In this document: positions 25,959 to 40,110 of the stretch, piece by piece
Layout of the letters: each line of letters opens with the position of its first letter
Numbering within the stretch: position 1 is the stretch's first letter
Source of the DNA: Dipetalonema caudispina
Lineage: Eukaryota > Nematoda > Chromadorea > Rhabditida > Onchocercidae
Assembly (NCBI GenBank): GCA_013365325.1
Contig: JABVXV010000184.1
Coordinates: 1-64,000 of the forward strand
Direction of reading: 5' to 3'
Length of the DNA stretch: 64,000 nucleotides
Notes under the pieces: model-generated
What the model saw: only the letters and a program-made list of their open reading frames with translations
What the model was told of the DNA's origin: nothing
The model's database searches: none
Position numbers and translations under genes: made by a program

Positions 25959-26866
25959 GCTTCTTTGAAGTAGGCATTTTGGGACTATCGAATTGTTACC
26001 GGACTAAATCACTTTTAGGTGATCAGATAATTTATGACTTGATCTCAACCGTCCAGCTAAGAACTACAATTTATCAGGTTTCATTGATCTAAATTTGAAA
26101 TATAAAGTGATAAAGAGTGTGATGTGAAGCTTAGAGGATAAATATAAAAAAAAGTCTCATGTTGTACCAAAAATTCGACGGAAAAATACTTTAATATAAA
26201 TCAAAAATGATTGGTTGAACTGATGAGGTACAATGGAATATACAAAATTTTTTAAGAAAAATTATGAAAATGAAGAAACAATTGAGCCACTACGAATATT
26301 TAGAATCCTTTTCAAAAAAGACGAAATATTTTCAAATGAAAGGAACGAAACCCGTAACAATTTTAGAAACAAAAGAAAATAGCGCATAATAGGCAAAAAT
26401 ACTGAGCACATAAATTAATTTTTCCTTCCACAAATTTTCACATAAAATATTTAAGAAAACATATGTTCGCATTTGAGAATGCCTAATAATTACGAATTCG
26501 GAATGATTGCTTCAATCAAGATTCAATGAAAATTTAATATTCCAGAATAAATTTTATGCAAAGCTTCATAAAGACAAATTTATAATCGTCAAAATTTTCT
26601 TCCTACATAAATTAGACGAATTCAGTATTTGGAAGGAAAGCTGGCATCTATCTTTTCAAGCTGAATTATCTAAAATCCAACAACATCGCTAAAACCAAGT
26701 GATATTAAAGTGAAAAGCACACGCAACCTGATAATTTTGACAGTAACAACATCTTAATGGAAATGAAGTGAAAAAATAAACAGATCGATTAAAATGAGAA
26801 AACATACTTCAGCAAGGAAAAAGATTAGAATAATATGCAAAATTAAGAATATTCAATATTTCTAAG
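25959..26866. repeat. 908-bp direct repeat, copy 2
   Basis: Partner of 20255-21162, same orientation, same length, about five substitutions. It ends about 310 bp 3' of the intact Mondo gene's stop. The same 61-codon open frame occurs at 26507-26692 with identical translation. The left junction is abrupt and marks the duplication breakpoint. Confidence 0.95.
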
Positions 26867-27175
26867 ATTGTTCTTTCTTTTAATCTTTTGCTTTCAGTTC
26901 ACTTTTCCAAAAATGCCAAAAGATGAAGCAGTGAACTTCAAAGATCTTTTGCATTCTCATATCTTTTTAATATCAAAAATCCTTTTTCCGTTGCTAAGAA
27001 GACGCCGAACATTCATAATCCATTGAGACCCAGCTAAAGGCTGTTCAATCACAGCCTACCAAATTCGGATCATCTATTACCACACAAGGCAACATTGCTT
27101 AAAACTTTGATCCACGAAAATGTCAATTAGGTCTTGTTCACCTTGGAAATGAAGAGGTCACACGATGTGTTACAC

Positions 27176-30100
27176 TTACTGTTGCGATAATTCTCTTTGA
27201 ATGTATTCCTGCAGAGCATTCGGATCATTCAACATACCGGCATGTGTTGCCAAATACACTAACAACGACGAAGCATTCGGTCTAACAGTAGACGGTTGGA
27301 AATTTGTCTGCAACCAGTCATTTGTTTCGGCCAAGGCTCTATCCGACGGTAGTTGACTAAGTCTTTCGATCAATGCTTCCATCAACGGCTGCATCATTTT
27401 GGCCATCTAAAAAATTATTTTTTAAAAAATAATTTTTATGATATTAACAAAACCACAATCATAAGCTAATTCATTAACATTTGTCTTAAATTGCTACTTT
27501 TTAACAATCAATCTCGTTTTCTTGCATTACGATATTTCTCGGCAATAAGCAAATAAAAAAGTGATACATGCGTAACTTTAAACTTTTCATTTTTTTTACC
27601 ATAAAGAAAAAAGTAAGTTATTTCCAAAGAATCTTAACGCAATATCACTTTCGAAAGAAATTCACAAAAAATTTTACGGTTTCTCATTTGGAACTGAATT
27701 ATTCAAAAATTCTTTTATACATGCGAAAATCTACCACTTGAAAAACTTACAACCCAAAAACGGTAATCTTGGCGTGTTCTTTCCTTTATATATCGTTCCA
27801 GAAACTGTTCCATTTCGGATTTTTGACTTATTGTATTTGTAGCCGTTCGCGATGATGACGGTAAAGAGGCTTGGAGTGATCTGAAAAGCAAAAGTGAATT
27901 CAAATTGATCGTAAATGGAATTTTTTACCGCTTCTTGAACTCGATTTATATTTTTAATGCTTTAAGGCATATAACTTGACGACTGTTTGTTATTGCTAGA
28001 GGCACCTATATATATATATAATGAGTAGGAACGAAATCGAATAATTACCTACAGACATAACCTATCAGAACCTTCAAATTAAATTAAAAAATGAAACATC
28101 GCTATAAGTTATCTTTTGCAAAAAATCTTGTGTGCGAAGTTGACTTTTATTCTGATCAAACATGGAAATAAAAAATACTAACGAAATTTTGTCATTTAAT
28201 CGCTGTATATTTCGTTTCAATTGTCTTGTTTTTTCTTCATCAAGCGCAATTTCCGCTTTCAGTTGTCGTATACGTTCAGCTGCACGTGTTAAAACAATAG
28301 CATTGGTTGGTTTTGTGCCACAGCCATATAAATTTGGCAAGGACTTTAACAGTTGTTCAAATCCATCTTTCAATGCACAACGTCTAAAACCAGAAAATTT
28401 TATATAGCTTATATTTTTGGAAATGACAAACATGAACTCCAAATCAACTACTTATAGTTGAAACAATTAGAGCGAATTCAAATTCCAGGGATTTAAATGT
28501 AACAATTATGTAAGCAACATTTGAACTATTATTCCCAATTCAAACAAAAATTTAAGATCACAACAGGCATTATGAAATTGCTTTAATTCACGCATATATC
28601 TACCACACAATTATGAAATAAAAACTCAACCTATTTTGTTCAGCATTTAAATGCAGGATACGTTTTCTTTCCACCGGTTCAATCGTACTATCTGCTGCTA
28701 CACTCCTACAGCCACGCCTTAACAAAAAATTTCTAGCAATCACTTTTTGGGAGTTTTAAAAAACTTTCTAAACATAATTGAAACTTCAAACATTCGATGA
28801 CATATTCCATTGTAAAGTAATAGTTCATTTTTCAATAATATCAGTTTTAGTTTCTCTCGTTTTGTACTATATTCACTCAATATTACTTATATTGCCTACG
28901 CCATGTATAAACTCATACATACACATACATGCACAGGCATATACAATCATGCACGGATGTAGTCTCTTCTTTCCTGTCTTAGTAACGGATCTCTGAATCT
29001 AATCGTCACAATACTTTTAAATAATTTAATTTCAGATTCATTAATTTAATTCCAGACTAATTGATTACCTCATTAGTTCTGTTATTTTTTAAAATGCTTG
29101 CTCTCAAATAACTTATCTTCTTCCTGTTATGACGATAAAAAATTTCTTACACACAAATTCTTTCAAAACATAAGGAATACAATATATGTTAAAGATACTA
29201 ATCTTCCTACTAACTCATATTCAAAAAAGTATACCATACTTTGGACGATGAATTCGTTCATCCTTCTCATGTTCCAGTTTAATCGATGCTGTACCAGCTG
29301 GGAGAAGTGTACTTCGTTCATGTGACGATGCTGCAGTCACTTTCGGTATTATTTGACTGTTTTCTTGAGGATAGAGAGGTTGTGGTACCAGAAGTGAATT
29401 TAGACCAGCCGTATTTGTGGTTGGTGATAATTCCTGAAAGCCTAATTTCATTATTTAAGTTGAAAATTACAAATTACTCGACTAAACTCAGCTAAGAACT
29501 AATAAGCGTTCATTTTCTGCCGAAAAGTAAGAAATACTATTGAATTTGAAATCATAGCAGGAATTCGCAAATTTAGAAAGTTGGAAGAAGAAAAGAAAAG
29601 GTTATAAATTCTCTCTGAAAGAATTCATTACGAGTATCGAAATTTGTATCGAAATTTTACACAAAAAATTGCGAAATTTCTGAAAAAACTTGCCTTCCAA
29701 ACTCCATGTTCTGTGGAGTCGGTAGCAATAACATGAGATGATAAAGAGCTTGGCCCCGCAACATTCCACCTTTCGGTTTGGAGTTTCAAGGTATCAGTTG
29801 GAGTGGAAAAAATCTTTGACGAATCTTTACTTGAAGCGTTGATGAGATGCGTTTCAACGGTCGGTAACGACGAAACACTTGTCGGGCTATTGACTGATAG
29901 AGATGATATCACGGCGGTACTCGAACTAGATGGACTATGCACCACGGATGGAGTTGAGGGACTACTCAGCAACGACGGAGTAGGAGTAGATGGAAAATTC
30001 ATCCACCATGTCTTATTTGGTAGAACTGATGAAGGGAATTGCATAGTGGTGAGGAACTGCGGTACATAATCCAAACTGGATGAATCGGTTGTGTAAGGCA

Positions 30101-33100
30101 TTGTGGCAATCAAAGGTGTATGCTCATATGCTGCCTATAAAATATAAACATTAAATTTAAATTTAATGAAAAAATAATAAATCTAGATTTAAGCATATTT
30201 TGACGTCTTTTTTACATTTTGATTAAGTTATTCAAGGTGAAACCAATGAAATTTACAAATGATACCAATTTGATGTCTACTTCTATGCATAATCATCGAT
30301 TTTTTTCTAAGGAGAGCACCTGGGAATATGTTGGTGCAGAAGAATTAACAAGAAGAATTTGCGGCGATATACTGGATGATTGTCTTGTTGGTTGCTGCGT
30401 CGGATTCGTAAAAGTACTGAAAGTTGTCTCATATTCTTTCGGTGTACAAGGTGAAGTCGCTGAAACATTTGACGAATTATAGTTTCCAATTTCATCGAAT
30501 AACTGCTCTGGTGGATCTGAAAAGAATTTCGGAATCAAAGAATGGTAACAGTTTACATCCATTTCATCTTGGTTTATTTGTTGAAATTAACAAAGTACTC
30601 TACTTAAAAATGCTTTTCATCATTACATAGTTTTTGATTCAAATGGTGCATGTTTTTCGAGAATTTACTATAAAATAAAAATTTGTGCTCCCCTATTCCT
30701 ATATTAAAACCTAATCATGATCCCATGTAATCATTTTCATGACGACAATGGCCTAATGATCCTATGATATTTTTAAAAATGATTATTTCATTTAATTAAA
30801 TGAATGTACTAATGCCCGACTAATTTCTTCTTTTCTTCCTTATTACTCTATTTCCTAATCTTTTTTCTTAATATTTTACTAAATTCCGATGACGTATCGC
30901 AATTGTACTGGCAATACATGATCTACTGCCTGCCATTTTTTTTCTTAACTTTATAATTCAATTCTCCACAATTGTATTGTCAATCTTTCTCTTGGATTAC
31001 TGTAAAAAATTACACTACAAATTATGTTTAAAAAAGACTTGGCTCACCAAGTGATGCCATTATTTCTTCGATACTTGGTTGTAACGATAGCAATCCCGGT
31101 TGCATCACATCAGCATTATATCCTTGTGCTGAATAATATTTTTAAAAAATTAAAAATAATAATTAAAAATTTAACATCAGATGAATTAATTATTCTTTCC
31201 TCTCCTTGTTTCTGATGAGAAAATCTTGCCCAAAAAAAGAAAGTCATTTCCATCAACTCGTAACTGACTCACCTTTTGTTAAAGTGCAAGCTACAGGAAT
31301 GTTCACTAACTTTGTTAAGGAAACCATGGAAAATGTTAAAAGTCATTCTATATTTCAGCATGATGAAATTTAAAAATTATGTTAAAAAAAAATAAAAATT
31401 CTCCCTTCCTCCTTCCTTTTTTGCATCTCTAGTAATCGATAGAAGGAACAAATGATGGTAAACAGCAGAGAATCTAAAAAAAAATGGGCCAAAGAACACC
31501 AGGAGAAAAAAAAAAAACTAATCGAAATTTCACAAGACTTCAAAAATCACTTATTTCTTTTGGATTTGGAAAAGTGTATGGTTGCATAAGGTTGGCAAAA
31601 AGTGTATCCGTGAATTCATTATCTAAATCATCCGTGTCTGGCTGCTCAGTAGACGAGTTTTTCGGCATTGGATTTTGTACAGCTAATTGTGGGATGGAAC
31701 TGATCTCTTGATTCCAACTGATACCCTAAATTTATTTCACTTATCAATTTTAGATCACTTCATCCATTGTCTTTTTCACTTATTTCTTTTCATCTTAATA
31801 TTATCACCACCATCAATTTTTTATGTTCAACCAATTTTTGATTTCCTATACATGTCATTTAATCGTTCATTTGCTAATGATTAATGTACAACGTTGGAAG
31901 TCATTTGTTCATTTGAAATTCAAAAACAAAAAGCGCAAAAACTGTGCAAATAAATACCCTGCGTCGTCCTCTTTTTCGTGTTCTTAAATGACGCCATCGT
32001 TTATATTGAGCTTTCAATGCATCCATACTTCTCTTCCAGTACATTCCTTCCACAACAGTACCCTGATATTGTTGATAAACTAGAATTTAAGCAAATAATG
32101 AAAGATGGGAAAATTTTTCTAATCTTTTAAAATACAATCAAATGGACTTTATCAAAATATTAGCACCATGATAAGTTCCATTCCAAATGTTCCATCATTC
32201 ACAACTTCACTGCAACCTAAATAAAACCAAATAAATACTAAAATTTACCGTGAATTTAACATGCGTAGTATCATCGTCTGGTACAGTGAAATAGCAGTAT
32301 GGCGTTCTCTTTGATTTATCCTTATCAGGTCGTCGAACTGCAAATTTCAGAAATAAATATTTCAATGTCCAATCAGCATAAGCATTAAAAAAATCATTAC
32401 ACATTACTTCATACCATTTTATAGCTTCAACATTCTTACTTCCTTATCAGCTATCATCGATTGAGTAAAGCATCTGAAATCGTAATTCCAAATATCTAAG
32501 AAATTCCTCTGCGCTATTCCCCCATTTAATCAGTCTAGTTTATATATATATATCATCTTGATACCCAGTCAGAAGTTAACTTTTCACTTTCTTGGCAGAT
32601 AAACTACAACATAATGAAATGTGGTATGAGGTTTAGTACTCTCTCCGCACCCACTGCTATATCACTGTTTAATAGACGAATAAATGATATCCATAATTTG
32701 GATGCTTATTTCCATAAATTGAGATATCTAATGAAAAATTAACTGATAATAATAAATAACAGACGTACATTCCATATAGTAAGCTCTCCAGATGACATTG
32801 TTTAAACGTATTCGTTGCTTCCAATGTAACCGTAATCCTTTGAAATCTTTCCACTTCGGTGTTGTCATTTTACTGTAACCAAATTGTACAAAATCAATCA
32901 ACCAAGTAATATATTATTGTATTTTTGCGATGATTGCATGACAGTATACCCGAAAAAACTTCAAGTCTATTACTATTACAGTGTCATTTCGAGAAAGAAG
33001 GAGTTTTGAAAAACTTATTATTTATCAAAATATTCCGTCCAAAATTTACATCAATTCTAGAATCATCTAATCATACCTACTCTATTCTCAGCTTACTTGA

Positions 33101-34132
33101 AGCTATTGCTGGCATACATTCTTCGCTAGAAGCTTCAACATTACTCAATCGTTGTCAAACCTATATCAAGATAGCATACACATAGGTCATATTTTCTAGC
33201 AATAAAAAATGCGACAGAATGAGAATTTGCAATCATTATCTTCTTCTATCTTCTTTTTCTTTTTTCCCTCATCAAATAAGATGTTTAAATAAAATTAATA
33301 GCAATAAAACTGAAAATACAAACTTACATAAATATCAATAATTCTAACATATTCCTACCTATTCAACATTACTCTCATGTGGAATGCAAGAAACATGATA
33401 ACCTTATAAAGATACCTTATCATCATTAAATGTATTAACTAATTTGCAAAATTTACATTTACATTTTACATATATTAGTGCATATAAAGTATGTTTTTGT
33501 AAGCGTAAAGAAAAATAAAGAATGGATAAAGTAATCCCAACAGCTATATCCTTTTCTCGGAAAATGAAAAATAATGGCAATAGGAACAATTGCTCAATTT
33601 TGTTACCAATAAAAAACCGCAATCCAACCAGAGCAACAAAAGTTAAGCTTATTTTGGATAAAAATATTCCTAACTAATATTCCCTAAAGTAATATCTTAC
33701 ATCATTCGATGCTAATACTTACATGCTTATAGTCTGATCAACTGATAGCTATTGAATGGATCATTGAAATACCGACTTTCACTCTCATCATCTTTAAATG
33801 AATGTAATTTTTTAAATAATTGACTGAAAAATCTTTCAATAGCTGCTCAACTAAGTTTAATGCACATAATGGCTATGATTAAATGGAAAGCTTACATTCT
33901 AGCCACAACCATAAATAAATTTCCTACGGTACGAACGTTTATCAATCATTTTTAAAAACATACTTCCTAAAATTTCTTAAAAAAAAGAAAAAAAAAAAGT
34001 GCGCTAAACAAATGAAAAAATCAATCAGAAAATGCTTGCAGTACATAAAAATTGATTGGTTTGAAATCATGTAAATGTAATATCTATCATAACTATGAGA
34101 TAACCATATCTTTTAAATCTTTTAGCAAATAC

Positions 34133-34168
<36 letters not shown>

Positions 34169-36167
34169 ATGAAGAATTAAGAAAGAAAAAAGCTAACTTA
34201 TAAGCCACTTTGATGCATTTGTTTAATTTATTCAAAGACACATCGATGGCTATTGATTGCGTCCTTTTTGGACCAAATTTGTAAAAAGTAACCGGCTTTT
34301 CATCCTAAAATAATTAAAAATGACTTTTTTTTCAAAAAAAAGAAGAAAAAAAAACAGATAAAACAACTCAACAATATAAATCAAAAAAAAAAAAAAAAGA
34401 TAAATAATTATTTGTAATTATTTTGAAACTATGTCAAAAATCAGTTTTTTGAAAATTTAATTGAAGAAGATTTTTATACTATTATAAGGATGCAAAAAGC
34501 TTCAAATATGCATTGAATCAAAATTTCACATGAATAAATTATTTTTGTTCCCACCAAATAATTTTTTTTTCTTTTTTTTTTTTTTTTTTGAAAAAAAAGA
34601 CTCCTAATCTTCGAAATATTCTATTCATCATTATAAATTTGAGGAAAAAGAAAAGCTACGGAAAAATTGCAGAATAGGATATTAGGAAGAGGAATATTTT
34701 TTGAACCAATACTTTAATTTCTTTAGTTTACCAAAGAAATCACATGTTGTAACCTGTTCAACCATTTATTTCAACCAACCAAGTGCAAAATGTTCTGAAG
34801 GCCTAATCATAAAAATTAAACAAAAAACATCAAAATACATCAGTAAAACAAATCAATTGATTTGTTACATTTGTTACAAAAGAATGAGTAAACAGATTGG
34901 TGAACAAAAATTTCTGTTCTGATTCTAATATAAAATGATAAGAAAACATTTATTCGATAATGGTTTCCAAGGTAATTGCTATAGAAACCATTATTAGACC
35001 TAAAATTTTGCTCATTGATTGCAATGGTAACGATAATTATCAAAATTAAATTGTTCGTTTAAAAATATCACAGAATGTAAAAACTTCATAACAATTCACA
35101 ATGTAAACATAACATAAGCATACGAAAAACCTAACCTGAACATTCAAATCGCGTAAATCTTGATCCTTTTGCTCATCATCTTGCATATGCTCAACGACAT
35201 CATCCTCAACTACAACCTGGAGGAAAAAAAAAAAAAGTATACATTGATGTTAAACAATATACAATTCACATTTTTCATCTATTGCCTCTTAGCAGAAATT
35301 TTAAGTTATTTAGAATGACAAATATATAATCTATCAGACAATTTTTGAATTTTTCTAATATCATTCAAATTAATTTAACTACTTAATTACTCATAAAGCA
35401 ATTATTCATATAACTTAATGAAATTAATTAATTAGAAGAAACACAGTACACTTGATGAAATCATGCATTCGAAATTTCCTTGTTTCTTTCTTCGTTTTGT
35501 TTAAAAATTCATGTTTTTTTTTTTTTTTTTTTCGTTTTTTGAAAAGAGAATATCGATAAATGAAAATAAACTTTTTGTTAAAATATTTCCAAAGAATTTT
35601 AAACTATATTTAAAGATTTTTAACAAACTAGAGAGCAAAAAAATTTAGTGAAATCAAAGAACAAATCATTTATCTTTAAAAACTTATTTATCAGCAATCA
35701 AAGAACATTTCAGATTGAGATAAAAAGGATACATAAATCCAACAAAGAATTAGTTACTACAGTATCTTAATCAATCATTCATTTGATATTGCTTTAACAA
35801 GGTCATAGTACTTAAAACTATTTCCATTCGATTCGATAAAATGAAAATACTACGGAATTTGTTACAATAATGTTAAACTAACAACATTTGAATAACGACT
35901 CCACATCTTTCAAAATATGATCGCTACATCAATTATCTTCACTTTTCTTACTAATAGTTTATATTATTTTTCGAATGAATTCAGATGAAATGATATATTA
36001 ATATTAATCAGAACTTAATATCTTTTATTATTACCACAAAAAAAAAAAAAGAAAGAAAAACGAACCCCAACAACTTCCTCATCGGGTAGCAATTCATCAC
36101 TATGTGGATTGGAAGTCATAAAATGACCACTATGAATCGGTTCTTGTGATGATGATTTTGATGTCAT
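27176..36167 (-). CDS. mml-1: Mondo/MML-1-like bHLH-Zip transcription factor (intact)
   Basis: Fifteen exons, one frame, 774 residues: 36066-36167 (ATG), 35136-35216, 34198-34304, 32769-32872, 32249-32337, 31958-32062, 31551-31725, 31048-31128, 30320-30516, 29694-30134, 29240-29433, 28631-28717, 28183-28383, 27751-27880, 27176-27406 (TAA). N-terminal Mondo conserved regions at residues ~62-281: FGPKRTQSIAIDVSL, KWKDFKGLRLHWKQRIRLNN, VEGMYWKRSMDALKAQYKRW, FTDTLFANLMQPYTFPNPKE, NADVMQPGLLSLQPSIEEIM. The bHLH (~570-625) keeps His-Glu-Arg contacts in ERKRILHLNAEQNRRCALKD; a zipper-like helix and the C-terminal dimerisation domain (FLERYIKERTRQDYRFW, RPNASSLLVYLATHAGMLND) follow. Known Mondo proteins pair with Mlx (MXL-2 in worms), shuttle from cytoplasm to nucleus on sugar-phosphate signals and activate metabolic and longevity genes. 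The middle is Ser/Thr/Pro-rich. The intron after 29694 uses a GC donor. No Mlx gene is in the window. Confidence 0.93.
34137..34166. repeat. Poly-A run (30 nt)
   Basis: Uninterrupted A homopolymer 30 bp from an exon of the intact Mondo gene, inside the intron 3' of exon 3. Confidence 0.9.
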
Positions 36168-36651
36168 TTTATTCAATCAATAATATTTACGTTTGTACAA
36201 AGCTTCAAATCAAAATGAAACGAATAAATTCTTTCTGAAAAAAAAAAAAAAAAGAAAGATTGTTATAATTTAAATCTTTATACATTTAACAAAACGTAAA
36301 AATAAAAATTGATCAAACGAACATAGATAATAATAACGATAAGAAAAACAAAAAAAAAAAAAAAAAAAAAAAATGACAATCAATATATTTCAAAAAAAAA
36401 AAAAAAAAAAAAACCGATAAATACAAGAATTTTCTGAAGTTAAAAGATCAAATAAATTTGAACAATAATTTTTAAACATATGCGACAAAACAGTAATATC
36501 GTATGAGCACATATGTCATGTCATTTCTTTCAGTTATTGAAAAGTATAAAATATTTCTTCATTTTAATATTTTACAAAAGATGATTGTTATTTCAATCAT
36601 TCGATGAAAATATTTCAAAGTTAAAAGTATAATTTATCCTCTTTCATGATG

Positions 36652-36685
<34 letters not shown>
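36652..36685. repeat. Poly-A run (34 nt)
   Basis: Uninterrupted A homopolymer about 490 bp 5' of the intact Mondo gene's ATG. Further A runs occur at about 36350-36372, 36395-36412 and 37350-37366. Confidence 0.9.
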
Positions 36686-36686
<1 letters not shown>

Positions 36687-37460
36687 CAACAATCCATCTG
36701 ATTTTTATTTTATTTTCAACGTATGAACAAAACTATCTCATTGATATGAAATTGAAATGTAATGAAATTTTTTAAATTTGTTTAACGATAATAACGGCTA
36801 TAGAAACTAACAGAAAAAAAAAAAACAAAAAAAAAAGGAAAAAAAGTGGAAAAGAGAGAGTTCAAATGAGCTGTAATGTTTCAAGTAAAAAAAAAAGAAA
36901 AAGAAAAAAAAAAACATCACTTATTTCTGGATAGAGTTTGATGATAAAATTTCACATAAAAATTTCAATAAAGTACATTCTAAAAAAAATGATGCCCTTT
37001 CGAAGCATTTAGCTTCTAAATGGTAATATTTTCCCTCTATAGTATCATGATATTGTCCAAAATAATTTTGCACAATGAGGAAACAATTTTCAAAAATTGA
37101 TTATGTAACATTAATATGCTACGTATTACACGTACTACACGTCGCCATCATAATGCTACATAACATTTTAAATATATACTTATAAATAAAACTAGCTTGA
37201 TAATATTGTACATAAAATAAATGAAATTACTGTAATAAAAATATAAAATCTATAAAATATGATGTAAAATTCTAATCAAAAAAAAGAAAAAAAATTAAAT
37301 TAAATTTAAAAAAAAAGTAAGAGATTTTTGGAGATGTTTTTAAAAATGGAAAAAAAAAAAAAAAAAAGAAAAAAGAAAGTTAATAATGGGAAAAGCGATT
37401 GGATGAAGAAAAATGTTTTGGTGAAATGATTGGTGAAGAGGAGAAAATAAGAAACATTTA

Positions 37461-37524
37461 TAATGATGATGATAATAATGATGATGATAATGATGATGAT
37501 GATGATGATAATGATGATAATGAT
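37461..37524. repeat. (GAT)n-rich microsatellite
   Basis: Imperfect GAT/AAT array. A His/Tyr-rich minus-strand frame here is an artefact of the repeat. Confidence 0.9.
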
Positions 37525-39312
37525 ACACTCATTAATTAATTAATGAGATGATGACAAAATGCATGGAATGGATGAAATTGAGAGTGAAAAAAAAAAAAAA
37601 AAATTGTAATAATGTAGAAAATTTTGTGGGTAAAGCAATGAGAGAGGAGAGAAAATTGGTGGAAAAAAAAAAAAATGCCACTAAAAGTATCGGTTTCATT
37701 TTTCTTTTTTAAATTCTTGTACTCTTATCATTACTATTGATAAATTTTTTTTTTTTTTTTTTTTGTTATCATTGCTATAGACACGATCAATTATTATGAT
37801 TAGAATATGATCATGATCTCATGATTCATTTAAAAATTGAAAAATTTCATAGAGTATAATTTTTTTTTTAAAAAACTTTTATTAGATTAAAATTTCAAAT
37901 GTTTCCCTTCCAGATCCTCCCTTCTCTTACAACATTTAACATTTTGTTATTTCATCAACATTTCTTCCTTCATCATTAGAACACAGTAAATTAATATATG
38001 TAAGATAAATTGAAATTTAACGTAGGAAATTAATTATCAAAAAATTTTTCAAATGACGTTAAACATTTCCGAAATATTTACATGCTTTCTTGTCAAATGA
38101 TCAAATCAATTTCTTTGTTATATGTAATATTGTGTAAACATGAAGAAAAAAAAAAAAAAAAAAAAAAACTCAAATATGTTTTGCAAAAAATTTGATTAAT
38201 GATCTATTAATATATAATTAGTTTTTTAACAATTTCATTAATTATTGACAGTTTACTGAATTCATTTTATCTATTGCAAAATTTTACTTATATCCTAAAA
38301 GGTAACATTTTAAAGTGTTAATTCAAACAATAATTTTAGTACAATTTATGAAGTGCTCCTTTTTTGTTTTTTTTTTCTTTACTTTTAGATTTGTAACGGA
38401 AATGAAATTATATTTTCGTAACATCTGTTATAATATTGCTACAAAATTGAAAATTATTCCACCTACATTAGCATATTGATGCCATAACATTCACTTCATC
38501 ATTTATTATTCAAATTCATTCTAATAGTAGTGTAAAAAAAAAAAAAAAAAAAGAAAGATAACCTTTAAATTTCTTACAATTCTATGATTTACTACAAATT
38601 TATTTCCTGTATAAGAAGTTGTAAATTTTTCCACAGAAACATTATTCCATTATTCCAAAATCATCTGAAAAAGAAGGAAAAAAAAAAAGCAAAAAAGTAG
38701 AAAAATTAATTAAATCCAGAGAAGAATTGATAATAAATTTATTAATTAGTATTAATACAACGATCAAATATATACTATATAATTAGAAAAATAAATTATT
38801 CATTAACATTGTAATAAAATTAGTAAAATCATCCTCTTTTTTTTTTCTTTTTATGCGATATATTTCGATTATTTATTAAATAAGCTATCGCAAAAAATTA
38901 TTAGGCAAAAAAAGAAAACAAAATGTAATTATAGAAAAATTATTGCAAAATTGTTGCTAATATTTTTTAACATTAGCAATAAAAAATGATATATATCTAT
39001 TATTATATTTTTAAAATGTGATAATTTTTCTTCTACATAAAATTTTTGTAGCTTTTCTTTTTTTTTTGTAAAGAATTATAAGTTGAATCTTTTATATGAC
39101 TTATATAATTCTTTCTTTAGTTTGCATTATGCAATAAAATCTACAAATGAATTTTCAAATATTTAATGAATTATAATAATCAATTACGTAAACAAAATCT
39201 ATATGTGTTGATAACCATTATTTCCGTCAACAATAACTTTTTTGATCAATTTGATTGCTAAATTCGATTACAATCAATTTTTCCTCCTCAATCGATCCAT
39301 AGTACTTCTTGA

Positions 39313-39346
<34 letters not shown>

Positions 39347-40085
39347 AAAAAACTAATGATTAAAAAAGTTTTGTTAACACAGGAAATAATAATGATATGA
39401 TAGTTAGATCGTATGAAAATTGACCTTTAAAGAAAAGAGAACAATATAATTAGTGATCACCATACTAAGAGTAACTGTTACATTGTAAATAAATTCAGAA
39501 AATTTTTAAACAACATGGCAAAAGTCATTTGTTGACAAGAGAGATATGTTAAAAGAAGACATCAATGATCAACCAAAATCATTATTTTTCTTTTTTCCTC
39601 TCATTCATTTTCTTCTTTACTTTTTTTTTTTTTTCTGCTTTTATTTAGCTATACATATTTTTTCCTAATTAGAAATATTAATCATTTGTTTAAGTTAACT
39701 TTCATATCATAAGAAATTATTTCTTAATTATGTTACATATACAAAAAAAATTTTCAACATTTTAAAATGATTGACTTCTTCTAATAATTATGAAGAAATT
39801 ACTTCGATGATAAAAGTCGGAAATATCATCTAATAATGACAAAATAATTTAACTTTTCTTTTTTTTTTCTTTTTTTTTTTTGCATAGAATCACTAAAATT
39901 AGACAAAATTATATGTAACTTTAAGCATAGATTCATACGCAATTATATCTAAATATGCAATAAATATTAAGTTAAAAAAAAAAAAAAAAAAACACTCATT
40001 TACATATATATATATATAACGCATACAATAAGGATAATGAATATTAAATTATAAAAATAAAATTTTAATCAAATAATTGAATAAA

Positions 40086-40110
40086 AGAGAGGGAGAGAGA
40101 GAGAGAGAGA
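40086..40110. repeat. (GA)n microsatellite
   Basis: GA array with one G interruption. A similar array is at about 41457-41480. Confidence 0.9.
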
